The notes under the pieces were generated by a model that was not told where the DNA came from, searched no databases, and was given only the letters and a program-made list of their open reading frames with translations. Source: Chrysaora quinquecirrha (lineage: Eukaryota; Cnidaria; Scyphozoa; Semaeostomeae; Pelagiidae). From it: a stretch of DNA of 64,000 bases. The stretch is from contig JACTAT010000014.1 of assembly GCA_014526335.1 (NCBI GenBank), positions 3,154,840 to 3,218,839 on the forward strand, written 5' to 3'. Of this stretch, positions 1-10,550 are shown one piece after another (positions within the stretch are counted from its first letter, which is position 1; the number at the start of each line of letters is the position of its first letter). A program made the translations under genes and the position numbers.

Positions 1-527
1 ATAACTAGAACAACATTACTAAAAATATTGGTCTCGAAACAACGAAAACTTTAAGCAGAATCAGATAAAATAAGAAACTCGTTACCTATGAAGTCAGTGC
101 ATGCATTTCGCATGTGTAGGAACATGGGAAGTTTTGTATGTTCAGCCAATGAAAACTGTCGTTCAAAATATCTAAAAACAGAATCAAACATTAGACTTGA
201 CGAAAGCAGCTCTTAATTGAAACCAAGTTGCAAACCTCAAGAAATACGTACTTTAGCTGAGTAGATCTTGGACAAAAATGCTCTCTGTCGTAATCTAAAA
301 TTCATAATTTATCTTATTAGAGATATTTTGAGGGAGATCCATAAAAAATAAGCTTAATGTTTGTGGAAAATTGAAACACGGCTTTTTAGTGATGGACCCT
401 AAGTTAAGCTACGACAAATTTTTGAGAAATGTGTATCACTAGCCGTTTATTTGTATCATTCAGTGAGCTTTGTGGTTTCTTTAGAACAAGTAGCAAAGTA
501 AAAATCATAAAAAACTGGGAGACATAC
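1..527. other. intron sequence of TATDN1, no exon seen
   Basis: AT-rich sequence lying after the last visible TATDN1 donor (GT at 526-527 on the minus strand). I see no reading frame resembling the rest of the TatD domain here, so it is taken as the 5' part of a long intron. Confidence 0.6.
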
Positions 528-2874
528 CAAGACCGCATTCCCCAACTGCAACAACCTTATTTCTGTTATCTTGAATAGTTTGTAAAAGCTGATCAAAATA
601 GCCATTTGGATTTCCATCCTTTTCAAATTCCCCACATCGAGTTGGATGACAACCAACCGTACAGTAAAGATTATCTGCAACGATATAACTTCGTTACGTC
701 GAGTTTTTATATTGTTATGTTCCAAACGTAAGGGTTTTCTCAAAGAGCAGAGCCTAGTTTTGCCTCAAACTAAACAACTGGTTATTGAATGACTGCAAAT
801 CATTCAAAGACAGATTTGAAAAATTAGATTAATTTCCTTGAGGTATATTTGAAAAGAACTCTTTCTACCAATCTTTATAGTTACGAAAATGATTTAACAT
901 ACTTCCTCACCATGACGTCTAGCAAGTTCCAGAGCATGTGTGGCCTCACAAAGTCTACCAGAAGTTACAATCATCTGAAAACATAATATATTTTTAGGTA
1001 GAAATGAAATATATACATTTCTATTGGTGAATTTCAATTTAAGTCTGGGTATAAATATCGCCTTAGTCATTTGTTTTGGCCTGTTCCTGAAGTTCATACT
1101 CTGAGGAGTGTCAGACGAAAATTCTTTTAAGTGTTTCCATAGATGATTCCACTCTTTCTTGCAAGCTTGACATTGTTGACTACTCAACAATTACAAATTA
1201 CCAAAAGATTGCTCAGTATTAACTATGCAAAAGAATATGTCCTATAAAAGAGACAAAAACCAAATCATGCTCACAGTTAATGTATCAGTGATATCTGAAA
1301 TTCAACAAGGATTACCTTCTCAATTCCATTTTGTTGCGCTCTTTCCATTACATCATCAAAGTCATCTAAAAACAGAGATGAGTTGTAGATCTAATACCAA
1401 ATAATATTTTTAGGGAAGAAACTCTAGTGACCCAAAGAAATATTAAATTTTGGAACTAATTAACACCAAAATAGTGCAAAACTGGCAGTAAGGGTAGTTT
1501 TGAATAATTTGCACATGGAGATCTCTGATTTATTTAGGGGTTTCAGAATAAGAAAAAACAAAAGTGTTGGTAGACAGAAGGAGTTCATTTTCCAACTTGG
1601 GCTCTTCAACTAATTCAGTCAGGGGTGTCAAAAGCATGGGGGCAGTGGGGGTGGCTGCCCCCTTACCCTTGTAAAAATTGTCAAACATCTTCTATTTTCC
1701 TATTGTTTGCCCCAAAATTTGTTCCTGCTGCCCTGTCACCCTGCATTGCTTCTGGTACCCTTGAATTTAGTTGTTCATCTTGCTGTATTCTGCAAGCTGG
1801 GTGGTGTTCAAAACACAATAGCAATTTACTTTTCTGATTGGTGCATTTCGATCTGCACCTTGATATAAATTCTTTTGTGGAATCCAAAAAACAAGTACTT
1901 ATTGCATGAATTCGCAAATCGTAATTAAAATGATACCTTGATGTGCCTGCTTGCCATGGTAAATTCCTCTAAATACAGGATCTATGAAAAATATAATTAA
2001 CTTAATCATGAAGCATATAGTTGAAACTGCAGTAACTAAACAAAATTTTTCATGATGTGAATAACACATCAAATTATACACCTACTGACCTGTAAGATTC
2101 ACTCCAATGTCTAAAAAACAAAAAGGAACGATGCTTCAGAATAATAAAAAAAAACAGAGAGGCAGGCTAAGTGAGCGTCATGGTAATACTATGGGGGCAT
2201 GGCGCAAGCCTTTCTATCTAGTATCTACCAGATGCATTTTTTTATTGATGCCTTGCCCCTTTAATTGTGGGAATGCCAGCAGCTAAGTCAAGACATCATA
2301 CTATTAATTTTGAAATGTAGGAATTTCAAAACAGCCCCCCTCCCCCTTCCCAAGGTTTGAAGAGTTTAACAGCTAGGGATATATCTAAACCCGATCTGGA
2401 GGAAAGTAGCTCGATCAGGATGAAAGTAGCCTGATCGGGATGAAAACAGAAAAATGCTTTTGCAAATTTTACTCCCGATCGGGAGGAAAATGCCAGGAAT
2501 GTCTATTTAGGTATTCGGGGGGATATTTTGGACGTCATTTTCGAAATCTACGCCCCAAAAAACGCTGGAATGTGAAAAAAAAATTTGGGGTTCCCCGTGT
2601 GGATTTTACAGAAATTGCGATTTGTTAAAAATGACGTCATTTCCATTGTTCTACACCCTTCTTGGGTGTTTGCCGTCGAAGTAGTGGCCTAATGTTTTGG
2701 AACTTTCTCTCTCACGCAAAATTTCCAATAAACTGCCTGTTTTATTAAGTGGACCTCATCACTTAATAGAAGCACTTCTGACATTTTTTCAGAGCTTTTG
2801 ATAAAGAAGGAGGACAATAGGTTAGGTTTTGTCATTCCAAACTTACCAATGAATTTCAAACCAACCGCGGCCAT
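528..2874 (-). CDS. TATDN1: TatD-family nuclease TATDN1, 5' part, truncated by window edge
   Basis: TatD-family proteins are metal-dependent deoxyribonucleases (3'-5' exonuclease type) of the amidohydrolase fold. Six coding exons read on the minus strand: 2847-2874 (start ATG 2872-2874, MAAVGLKFI), 2090-2110 (DIGVNLT), 1937-1981 ([15 protein letters not shown]), 1316-1365, 911-974 and 528-674. All have GT-AG borders and continuous phase. The last contains the family motif [14 protein letters not shown] and ends in VVAVGECGL, matching the region before the next metal ligands in animal TATDN1. The remaining roughly two thirds of the protein must lie left of base 528; no further exon is visible in 1-527. 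The start is chosen because the short first exon gives the expected KFIDIGVNLT junction. The start lies about 1 kb from the first recognised DRC5 exon, in divergent orientation. Family identity is from remembered similarity. Confidence 0.92.
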
Positions 2875-3919
2875 GTTTTTCAACATTCTATTACACGCTG
2901 TGAAATTGAAGTGAATGAATTTAAGTTCAGCCTCTTTTGCAAAAAGTCTCCTTTCCATGGACACCATGGAAACAAAATTTATGATGATAATGTAAATAAC
3001 ACAAAATGGCGCTGGAAAAAATACAAGTTTAGCTGTTTGGATCTTAGAAGATAGAGATGGTATGTTTATGTTGCCCCTTAAAATCGAGATAATCTACGCT
3101 CTTAACTATAACCTGTAATGATTATGATATATTTGAATTAGTAGAGAGAAAAAGTTAAAAGAATAAGGGCCCAAATCACAAACGCACTGCTTCTGCTTTG
3201 CTTGTTTTGTTGCGTGCAAAGTGCAAACCCAACCAACCACACCCCTGGGGAACAACAAACATCCCCAGGCCCGTCGCCTCATCGTCATCTACACCTTATC
3301 CTCATGCACGTTTTTAGAAAATGTTTATGATAGTGGGTGCTGTCAAGATTCAAAGATTTAAAGGTCCCCACAAGTAAATTTTATGTGTCAGATGTGTGTG
3401 GGACTGTGTGTGCGTGGGAGCCAATATTTGCTTGAAAACATTGGTGGCTCGGCCCAAACCCCCCCCCCCATATTATCACACTGGTGATTTTTTAAGTGAC
3501 AAAACAATTGCAAGTAAGTTATTTGGGCAAAATGACCAAGAATCCATGTAGCGCCGGAGATCTCTGGCGTGGAGTTTGAAATTTTATTGGCGTACCAGCG
3601 TGGATCTTTCAAAAAAACAATGACTGATATTTCAATTCTAAAACAATAGATCTTTTGTTTCTTTGATGTGAAGTCCGATTTGGTTGGCTTATTCTCCGGC
3701 GTGGCAGAAACACGGAATGCACCCTGGCATACTGGTGATTGTTTAAGTGATGAAACAAGTGATCAAAAGCAAGTAAGTTATTTGGGCAAAATGACCAAGA
3801 ATGCTGGGTGAAAAGGCCAGCTTGGACAAGAAGGAAGTTTGGCAAATTGGAGGCTGGGTGAATTGACCTGATATACAATTGATTGAAATGTGTAACCCTT
3901 ATCTTTTTTTTCACTTAAG
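2875..3919. promoter_or_regulatory. divergent promoter region TATDN1 / DRC5
   Basis: About 1 kb separates the TATDN1 start from the first recognised DRC5 exon. At 3004-3013 the + strand has AAAATGGCGC, resembling the ATGGCG core often found at animal promoters. The ATG at 3006 could begin a seven-codon DRC5 first exon (MALEKIQ, 3006-3026) in the right phase to join 3920, but its donor (GTTTAG) is weak. No TATA box is obvious. The region also holds a direct repeat: the phrase around 3484-3546 (TTTAAGTGA...GCAAGTAAGTTATTTGGGC) recurs at 3741-3802. Confidence 0.4.
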
Positions 3920-6900
3920 GCAAACACAAAAATTCTAAACCCAGCTGCTGATCCTAGACAAATGAGGAGGATAATTGCTGAAGATCCAGAATGGTAATAT
4001 TATTCATGTTTATTTTCATTTGTTTATTTTTTGTTTATTTTCTAAGTGGTAAGCCAGCAATATTGGAACAGTGTATCTCTTTGCTAACCCTAGCTAGAAA
4101 ATGCTGATTAGCTCATTGATTTTTCGAGTAATCAATATAGCTGAAATTTTCATTTTTGCAGGAATCTTGCAACCGTTCCACTTTTAACAGAGTTATGCCT
4201 ACAGCATATTGTTGATAAATTTGGTGGTAAGTTTGATCAAATTGATTCCAAGTTTAAAAAGTACTGTGCCACAGACTGCACTTTCTGGTATATAAAATGA
4301 CCACCAGATGAATCTAGATAAATGATATAAACATCTTTTCCCTGTACGCCCCTAGATGAGTGTGCCTTTGGTGCTCACATGCTTTTTGTCATATCCCCAA
4401 TGGTAAATTTTAGCTTTTACTCTTACACACCCCTCCCTCAATCTAGAAGGTCAAGGTACACCACTGGCTCCAGGTTGTTACGATAGCACAGGTGAAAGAA
4501 ACTGTGTCAGATCAAATCAAGTTGCTTACCCTGTTTGGATAGCCTGTCAAGTTGGACTGGTATTTCAGTAGTCTTAAAAGGCTTTCTCGAATTCTCTAAA
4601 AACATTTGCTATGATACCATATTACTTCTGGGATTACAGATTTAAATCTTCCTTTTTTATACGTCCCATCATTTAAACATATCCTCTAAAACTAGAACTA
4701 TGTATTTAAAAACCCAGGCATTTAATTAAAGTAATACAAAATCCTAAAAGTTGGCACAAAAATGTATGCCAACATGAAAATAAGATCATTAGACTTCTAA
4801 ATCTGCAAAACGTAACCTTTTTCCAATAGATAATCCAATTCTGAATGAATTGCTTCCGAGACACAAAGCAAAGCTCCTGGAAAACCTATCATCAGATCTG
4901 CCACTAAGGTAAATAAAAAATTCCTGTATCTTATTCCTTGTTTTCTTGTATTGGCAAACAGTGTTTTACCCATTTGTCTTGACATCAGTGGCCATGCATG
5001 CAAAATAACGATATTTAAATGTATTTCCTAGAGTAACAGCAAATCTTGTTCAAGACGAAGGATATTGGAAAAAATGTTGCAAAGCAAGATGGAGTGTTTG
5101 TGATGTCTCAATCTACGACAAAAGTTGGAAAAGAATGTTCTTTGAAAGAAATCTTGAAGGTAAAAATGGTTAAGGATTGACTTCGAAACAAACAAACTGC
5201 TAGAAAAGGACATTAGTTTTGTTGCTTGTCGTTATTCTGCTGCTGTAGTCTCTGAATGTTTGAGCAAATATCAAGTGTTTGGCTTATGTCGACATTGCGC
5301 AAAGTCAGAACAAGTTGCGGTCTGCTAATCTGCGATTTTTTGAATTAGTCAATCGCAACTGACCTGTTGGCATAAGTCCTCTTGCAGCTAGTTGAGACCT
5401 AGTTCCTTTATGACGGCAACTAGCCTGCGCACAGTTCCGGAAATTCGGGCACGCTGCATGTTATACTTCTGCGATTAGTTGATAGCTGATTCCCGTTAGT
5501 CGGAGTGTCGCAGTCGACATATGCGCTTATGTGACTGCGATCAACTGTATCGTACCTAAGTTCTGACTAGTTGTTTACGTGTTTGCAAGCAGCTAAAATT
5601 ATTTGGCGTTAGTTCTATCGTGTCGTAGGTGATGGACATATAGTGAAATTTTAGAGGATTTTTTTTATTATACCATGTTCTCATGTGTTTGCATTGCTTT
5701 TCTTAACAAACCATCAGTATCAATCATTCAGTTCATCACTTCATGAAGGTGAAGGTGAAATGGTGTTTTAGCGCCAGTCGCTAGGGTCTCAGTAGTAGGT
5801 TAACTAATCGAGACCTCGACCATGGCTACCGTGGCTGGGCTCGAACCCTGACCACACTGAGCTTCTGACACCATGAGTCAGCTGGATTGCACCACGACGC
5901 AACAGCACCTTCAATGAAGACTTTTTCTTGCATTCTTTTCCAGAAATCATCGAGAAATTTGTGCCAGGAACAACAGATCCAACCGTGGTGAGCCATCATT
6001 GACGTTTCTGCATGTTTTTGTTACCTTTTATTGGTCACTAGGTTACAATTCAATGCCATTCATTCAGATTTTTAAGCTTGTCAATTCCATTTAGCTCAAC
6101 GAAACTCTGAAGCTCTCCTCTGACTACGTAAAAAGCTTAAACATTCGGCAGTTGTTACCGCCTGTCAAAGAACCGCCAATCAAAGACGAGGATGAAGATG
6201 ATGACAGGTTGGTATCCCTTTCAATGGTTTTTTATGCTGCCTGTGGTATTACCTTATTTTGTTTGCAGCAATAATCTTGCCGTCAGTAATATATATGTAT
6301 CGCTATGCATAAGCTTGTGTGTCGTGGGGCAATTTTCATGTCACTGTTGCGAAACAACTTACTTGCCGATTGCCTTGTGTAGGCCTAACAAGAAATCTGC
6401 GTGTATCTGCAAAGACTGCCGGAAGAAAGACCAAACTCTATAAGAAAGGCAACGACCGAATTAAATGTAATGCCAGTAATGTTAGCTTGGGCAATCTTTG
6501 ATAGAAGATTGAAGCATTTTAAGGACATTGTCCCTCTCCAAAAAATCTCCAACCTTCAAAGAAAATTCTTGAATTCACGATCCTTTTTCCCAAGGAGATA
6601 ATACCTGTTTTAAGATGCCCCGATATCTGGTGACCTACCTTAAGTAGAGATGTGAGGAAAATTCTTCTTACAAACCTATCTTAATTATCTTAGTTGTCGA
6701 TTTAGTTATGAGACGTTTTCTTCATTTCTAGTGGGAGCGAATCTGGTGAAACATTGACAATTGATCATTTTGATTTCAAAATCGTTACGCAAGCACTGCC
6801 TTTTCTTCGAGAACTTCATGTTCAGTACGGGTAAGTTGCTGAATTTTTGTCACGCTGTTGTGACGCTAATTTTGTTTATTGATTTTGTACCATGTCCTCT

Positions 6901-9900
6901 TCAACACTTTTCTGAACCTTATTAGCAATGTATGTCGTTAGAGAATTGATCTACACATGATGCACCATTAGATTGTATTCAACTAAAGTAGTTCTTAAAT
7001 GATACCCTTTTGTTTGTTAAAAAAGTTTCGAGTTATGTTTCATAGCTCACGTTTTTGTACCTCATGTTTTGAGAAGGTGTTCATTCTGCTTTTTGCAACA
7101 AATTTTATGATGAAATAAATCGTCTTTTTTGTAAGGGTAAAAGACTGCGGAATGAATTTCGAGTGGAATCTATTTGAATTTACTTCAAGGGACTGTTTGC
7201 TTTTGGCAAAGGTAAAAGTGCATGTTATGGTCAATACTAAGAGCGCTATAAAAGTCTACTGAATTTATAAATAATCGTTTATAATGAGAAATAACGTCAG
7301 TACAGTAAAAACCCTTATAAGAGTCTCGTCGTCTTTTGGAAACCTTCAGCCTGAAATTATTCATTCTCCATCCTATTAATAAGAACCGTTTGACAGCCTG
7401 ATATCCAAAGTAGTCCCAATGGACTTTCTCACATAGGGATTTTAAATTTACCTCTTCATGCACTCTAAAGATACTGTATTGACAACAATTACATACAGGC
7501 CCTGATAAAGCTGTTAAACCTTTAACTATGCTTTGCTTCTCTAGCAATTGCTTTAAATTCTTGTTAAAGAATCTACACTACACTCTGACTGCCGTATACA
7601 CATCATCACATTAAACCTAAACTGGCTGCATTTAAAACACATAGGTTCTTTTCTTATGTGCGGGTTTTACTGTCCTTAGGGTATTTACAGACCTAACAGC
7701 TCGAATCTAAAATACTGTCCATGGGTCATTTATCATTACTTATCTCCGTCCTAGGCGATAAAGACATGTGAATCTCTGAATACCTTTCATTTGCACCAAA
7801 GCAAAGTAGACGACGAGAAATGCCGTGTCCTGGTCAGCCATTTGCTTGACCATCCAACTTTGAGGAAACTCGGTAAATATATAGTTCATCTTCTTTATAT
7901 CTGATAGTCTTTTAATGGTTCAAAATTTCAAAATTACTACACGACAAATACTATACGATAGCAATAGCAACTATACTAGTTTTACTATATACTATACAAT
8001 ATACTACTGTACTTTGCTTTACTTGGACATATCTTTCCACAAGTGGCATACCACAATAAGTGTACAATAAATGGGACTCGAACCTGGGCTAGTGGGCTGC
8101 ATGACCAGAGAGCCAACAACGTTTCCAATGAGCTATAGAACTCAATGAAATCGCGGGTTAACTCTCCAAGTCATACAGCCCAAGGCTCTTCTCCGTTTGA
8201 CTTTTTCGTGTTTCAGCTATGTTGAGCCTTCTTCAGCACCATACATATGTATAAATATTTGTCATGAATTGCCTACATACATTGGACATATATTGTCTCA
8301 TATGTCTAATGGCTCTAATGTCAAGAATTTCATTCAACGTTCAACGATTACCCTTATATACTTTAGTTTATTCTTAATTTCTTGCTTTTTTCTTCAGATC
8401 TTTCACACAACAAGATCAGTGATAGTGGAGCAAGAGCAGTGGGTAAATTGATCAATGGCAGATGTCTCTTGACCGAGTTGGACCTTAGTGATAATAATCT
8501 GAAGTCTCAAGGTGCTGCAGCAATTGGTCACGGCATAGGCAAAAATAATACACTCATAAAAGTCAACTTACGATTAAACAGGTATGAAAGCAGAAAAATG
8601 TAACAGTGTTTATGTTTATGTTAATGTTTATGTTTATGTTAGTTTTTGTATTTCCGTTTCTGTTCATGTTTATTTTTATGTTTATGTTTATGATTATTTT
8701 TGTGTTTACGTTTATGCTTATTTTAATGTTTATATTTATGTTTATGTTTATGTTTATGTTTATGTTTATGTTTATGTTTATGTTAGTGCTTGTATTTCTG
8801 TTTCTGTTCATGTTTATTTTTTGTTTTTGTTCATGTTTATGTTTATGTTTATGTTCATGTTTATGTTTATGTTTATGTTTATGTTTAAGTTCATGTTTAT
8901 GATCTTGTAAAGTGATGTTTCTGACCCCAAAAGTCTGACTGTTGCTCTTACACTGGGTAAAGTTGGTCCGAACCCTTTGGATGAAGCGCTGCTCGTATAC
9001 TTTTGGAAGCGCTACTGATGCGACTAACTTCAAGAAAATATCTTTCGTGCTGAGTAAGACATAAAGACATGCAACGTTTTCATTTTTATCAGAATAGGGG
9101 ACGACGGTGGCCAAGCGATCTGCCGTTCTCTTTTGAAGAATAATACTTTACAAGAACTTAACATTGGCAGCAATGATCTTGGGGAACCAACGGCTTCTTT
9201 ACTCTCACAGGTAATAATAGTTTCAAAGCATGCATTCTTGCCTTTCGATTGCCGATTTCTCGAGTTTGGGTATTCGACAGTCAGTGGAGTCCATGCAAAG
9301 CATATTGAATCTTTATCAGCGTCAGTCGCTCTTAGAATAAGGATCCATATACCCAATCTAGACAAACACGGCACAGATGCACCTAACGTTGTACATTTCT
9401 GAGGTTCATATTTGCCCCTCCGACTCTTTGTATCCCTCTCGTTTGTCGAAAAATATTGGAGGGCTTGTACTCCATATGTCCCCTAGTTTCTATTCCTCTG
9501 CACATCTGGAGGCTAGCTGTAGCAGTACGGTGTAAAAAGGCAGATTTTTTATCTCGGATTGCTTAGATAGGTTAATTAAGTCGCATCATTGCATTAATCT
9601 GTCTACTTGCTTGTTTGTAGGTTCTTGTGAAAAACAAGACTCTGAAGAAACTAAATCTGTCTTGCAACAAAATTGGCCAGGTGAGGATAATAGCATTTAA
9701 TGAAGAATACCTTGTAGGGACAAGCCGTTCCGCGGGCAAACGGGGCAACGGCCAAGCCCATTAATGAATTAATCATGTATAGTCTCACAGACTTCTATTC
9801 CGAAATGAAGCAATCCAGAATATGAACGTGCCAGATTAGACAGATTGTTTTCCCCCGATATCTTCTTAAATCAATCGCAATTTCAACTCTTTTTTCCTTT

Positions 9901-10053
9901 CAGGATGGGGGTAAGTCATTACAAGAAGGAATGGAAGAAAACAAAACGTTGGTCAGTCTTGATTTGAGATTAACAGAAGTTGGACAAGACAGTGAGTACT
10001 GGATAAATCAAATAATAAAGCGTAACATGTCACATAACTATTTTGGAAAGTAG
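3920..10053 (+). CDS. TCTE1: Dynein regulatory complex subunit 5 (TCTE1), leucine-rich repeat protein, N-terminus incomplete
   Basis: DRC5/TCTE1 is a leucine-rich subunit of the nexin-dynein regulatory complex linking axonemal doublets in motile cilia and flagella. Thirteen exons in continuous phase: 3920-3993, 4162-4226, 4830-4908, 5032-5159, 5944-5987, 6095-6207, 6732-6830, 7136-7211, 7755-7872, 8398-8581, 9093-9210, 9621-9680 and 9904-10053 (TAG), about 435 residues. The N-terminal part carries the family signatures MRRIIAEDPEW, SWKRMFFER and FVPGTTDPTV. KDCGMNFEWNLFEF follows, then leucine-rich repeats such as LTELDLSDNNLKSQGAAAIG and LKKLNLSCNKIG. The end (LRLTEVGQDSEYW) matches the family, but the tail is shorter than in mammals. 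The first exon or exons are not certain; see the upstream region. Introns hold SINEs, a pogo-like element and a GTTTAT array. Identification is by remembered family similarity over nearly the whole length. Confidence 0.93.
5745..5912 (-). repeat. tRNA-derived SINE-like repeat, family 1 (DRC5 intron)
   Basis: Starts with GAAGGTGAAATGGTG and ends with CACCACGACGCAACAGCACC. On the minus strand, GGTCAGGGTTCGAGCCC (about 5837-5853) is a good tRNA-type B box. Related copies lie at 11288-11464, in halves at 18968-19055 and 19345-19392, and degraded at 35540-35655. The multi-copy status and B box support a SINE; an A box is not clear. Confidence 0.6.
7301..7673. mobile_element. pogo/Tigger-like MITE (DRC5 intron)
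   Basis: Ends form inverted repeats: TACAGTAAAAACCCTTATAAG on the left, and the reverse complement of CTTATGTGCGGGTTTTACTGT on the right. Two further elements with TACAGTA ends lie at 11553-11699 and 13032-13206. There is no coding capacity for a transposase. The TACAGTA terminus and TA flank resemble pogo/Tigger elements; the family assignment is inference. Confidence 0.5.
8036..8192 (-). repeat. tRNA-derived SINE-like repeat, family 2 (DRC5 intron)
   Basis: Contains GGGACTCGAACCTGGGCT, whose complement is a tRNA B box (GGTTCGAGTCC type), and a region complementary to the A box TAGCTCAGTGG. It is a decayed copy of the sequence present twice in inverted orientation at 37575-38133. Confidence 0.6.
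8590..8908 (+). repeat. GTTTAT hexanucleotide array (DRC5 intron)
   Basis: About 320 bases of near-perfect TGTTTA/TTTATG repeats with scattered substitutions. The period is six, so several frames stay open on both strands, giving spurious repetitive proteins. It lies in the intron between the exons ending at 8581 and starting at 9093. Confidence 0.9.
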
Positions 10054-10550
10054 CCACTAAAGATTTATTCATCATTTCATTTCTGTAAGTATTATATTTC
10101 AGTTCATTTACAACTGTAATTTTGTCTTTATGTCAGTCTTTATCATTGTTGTATCGCAATATTTAGGACTGAATTTCAGGCCTTATCAGAGAGCGCAGAC
10201 TGCCGGTCACGATGGCTAAGGGCAGCGATGCAGCCAACTTGTTCTCCAGCAAGACATCTGGAGCGGGTACAGTCTCCAACTCATTCATCAACTTCTGGAA
10301 AATAGGGTCTTGAACAGAATGTAGGCTTGCAGAAATTGATCCCGCCCAAACTCGAACCAGTGACCTACTGATCGGAAGACAAACAGCCTGACTTAAACTT
10401 AACACCGACAAAAAAGTAGCGTTGCGCGCTTACGTGGCCTCTTTCGACAAAAGCCAAAGCTGCTTAGCTGGGAGAATAATACTTAAATAAATCGTCTATT
10501 TTCGTTTTCCAATTATCTTTTAAATTCTACTAAAATTAAGCATTAGCAAA
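10054..10550. other. tail-to-tail spacer between DRC5 and GOSR2
   Basis: The two stop codons (10053 on + and 10551 on -) face each other about 0.5 kb apart. Most of the interval is the SINE-like repeat at 10163-10411; no clear AATAAA signal was found on either strand. Confidence 0.7.
10163..10411 (-). repeat. tRNA-derived SINE-like repeat, family 3
   Basis: On the minus strand, GTCACTGGTTCGAGTTTGGG (about 10347-10366) is a B box preceded by a tRNA-like stretch (TAAGTCAGGCTGTTTGTC). It sits in the DRC5/GOSR2 3' spacer. Only one copy is recognised in this window, so the SINE call rests on the promoter-like boxes. Confidence 0.45.

Noticed and set aside
8563..9114. 183-codon minus-strand frame rich in Asn/Ile/His/Lys, and two plus-strand Met/Phe or Val/Tyr-rich frames
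   Set aside because: All are translations of the GTTTAT hexamer array; the minus frame also runs through the antisense of a DRC5 exon.
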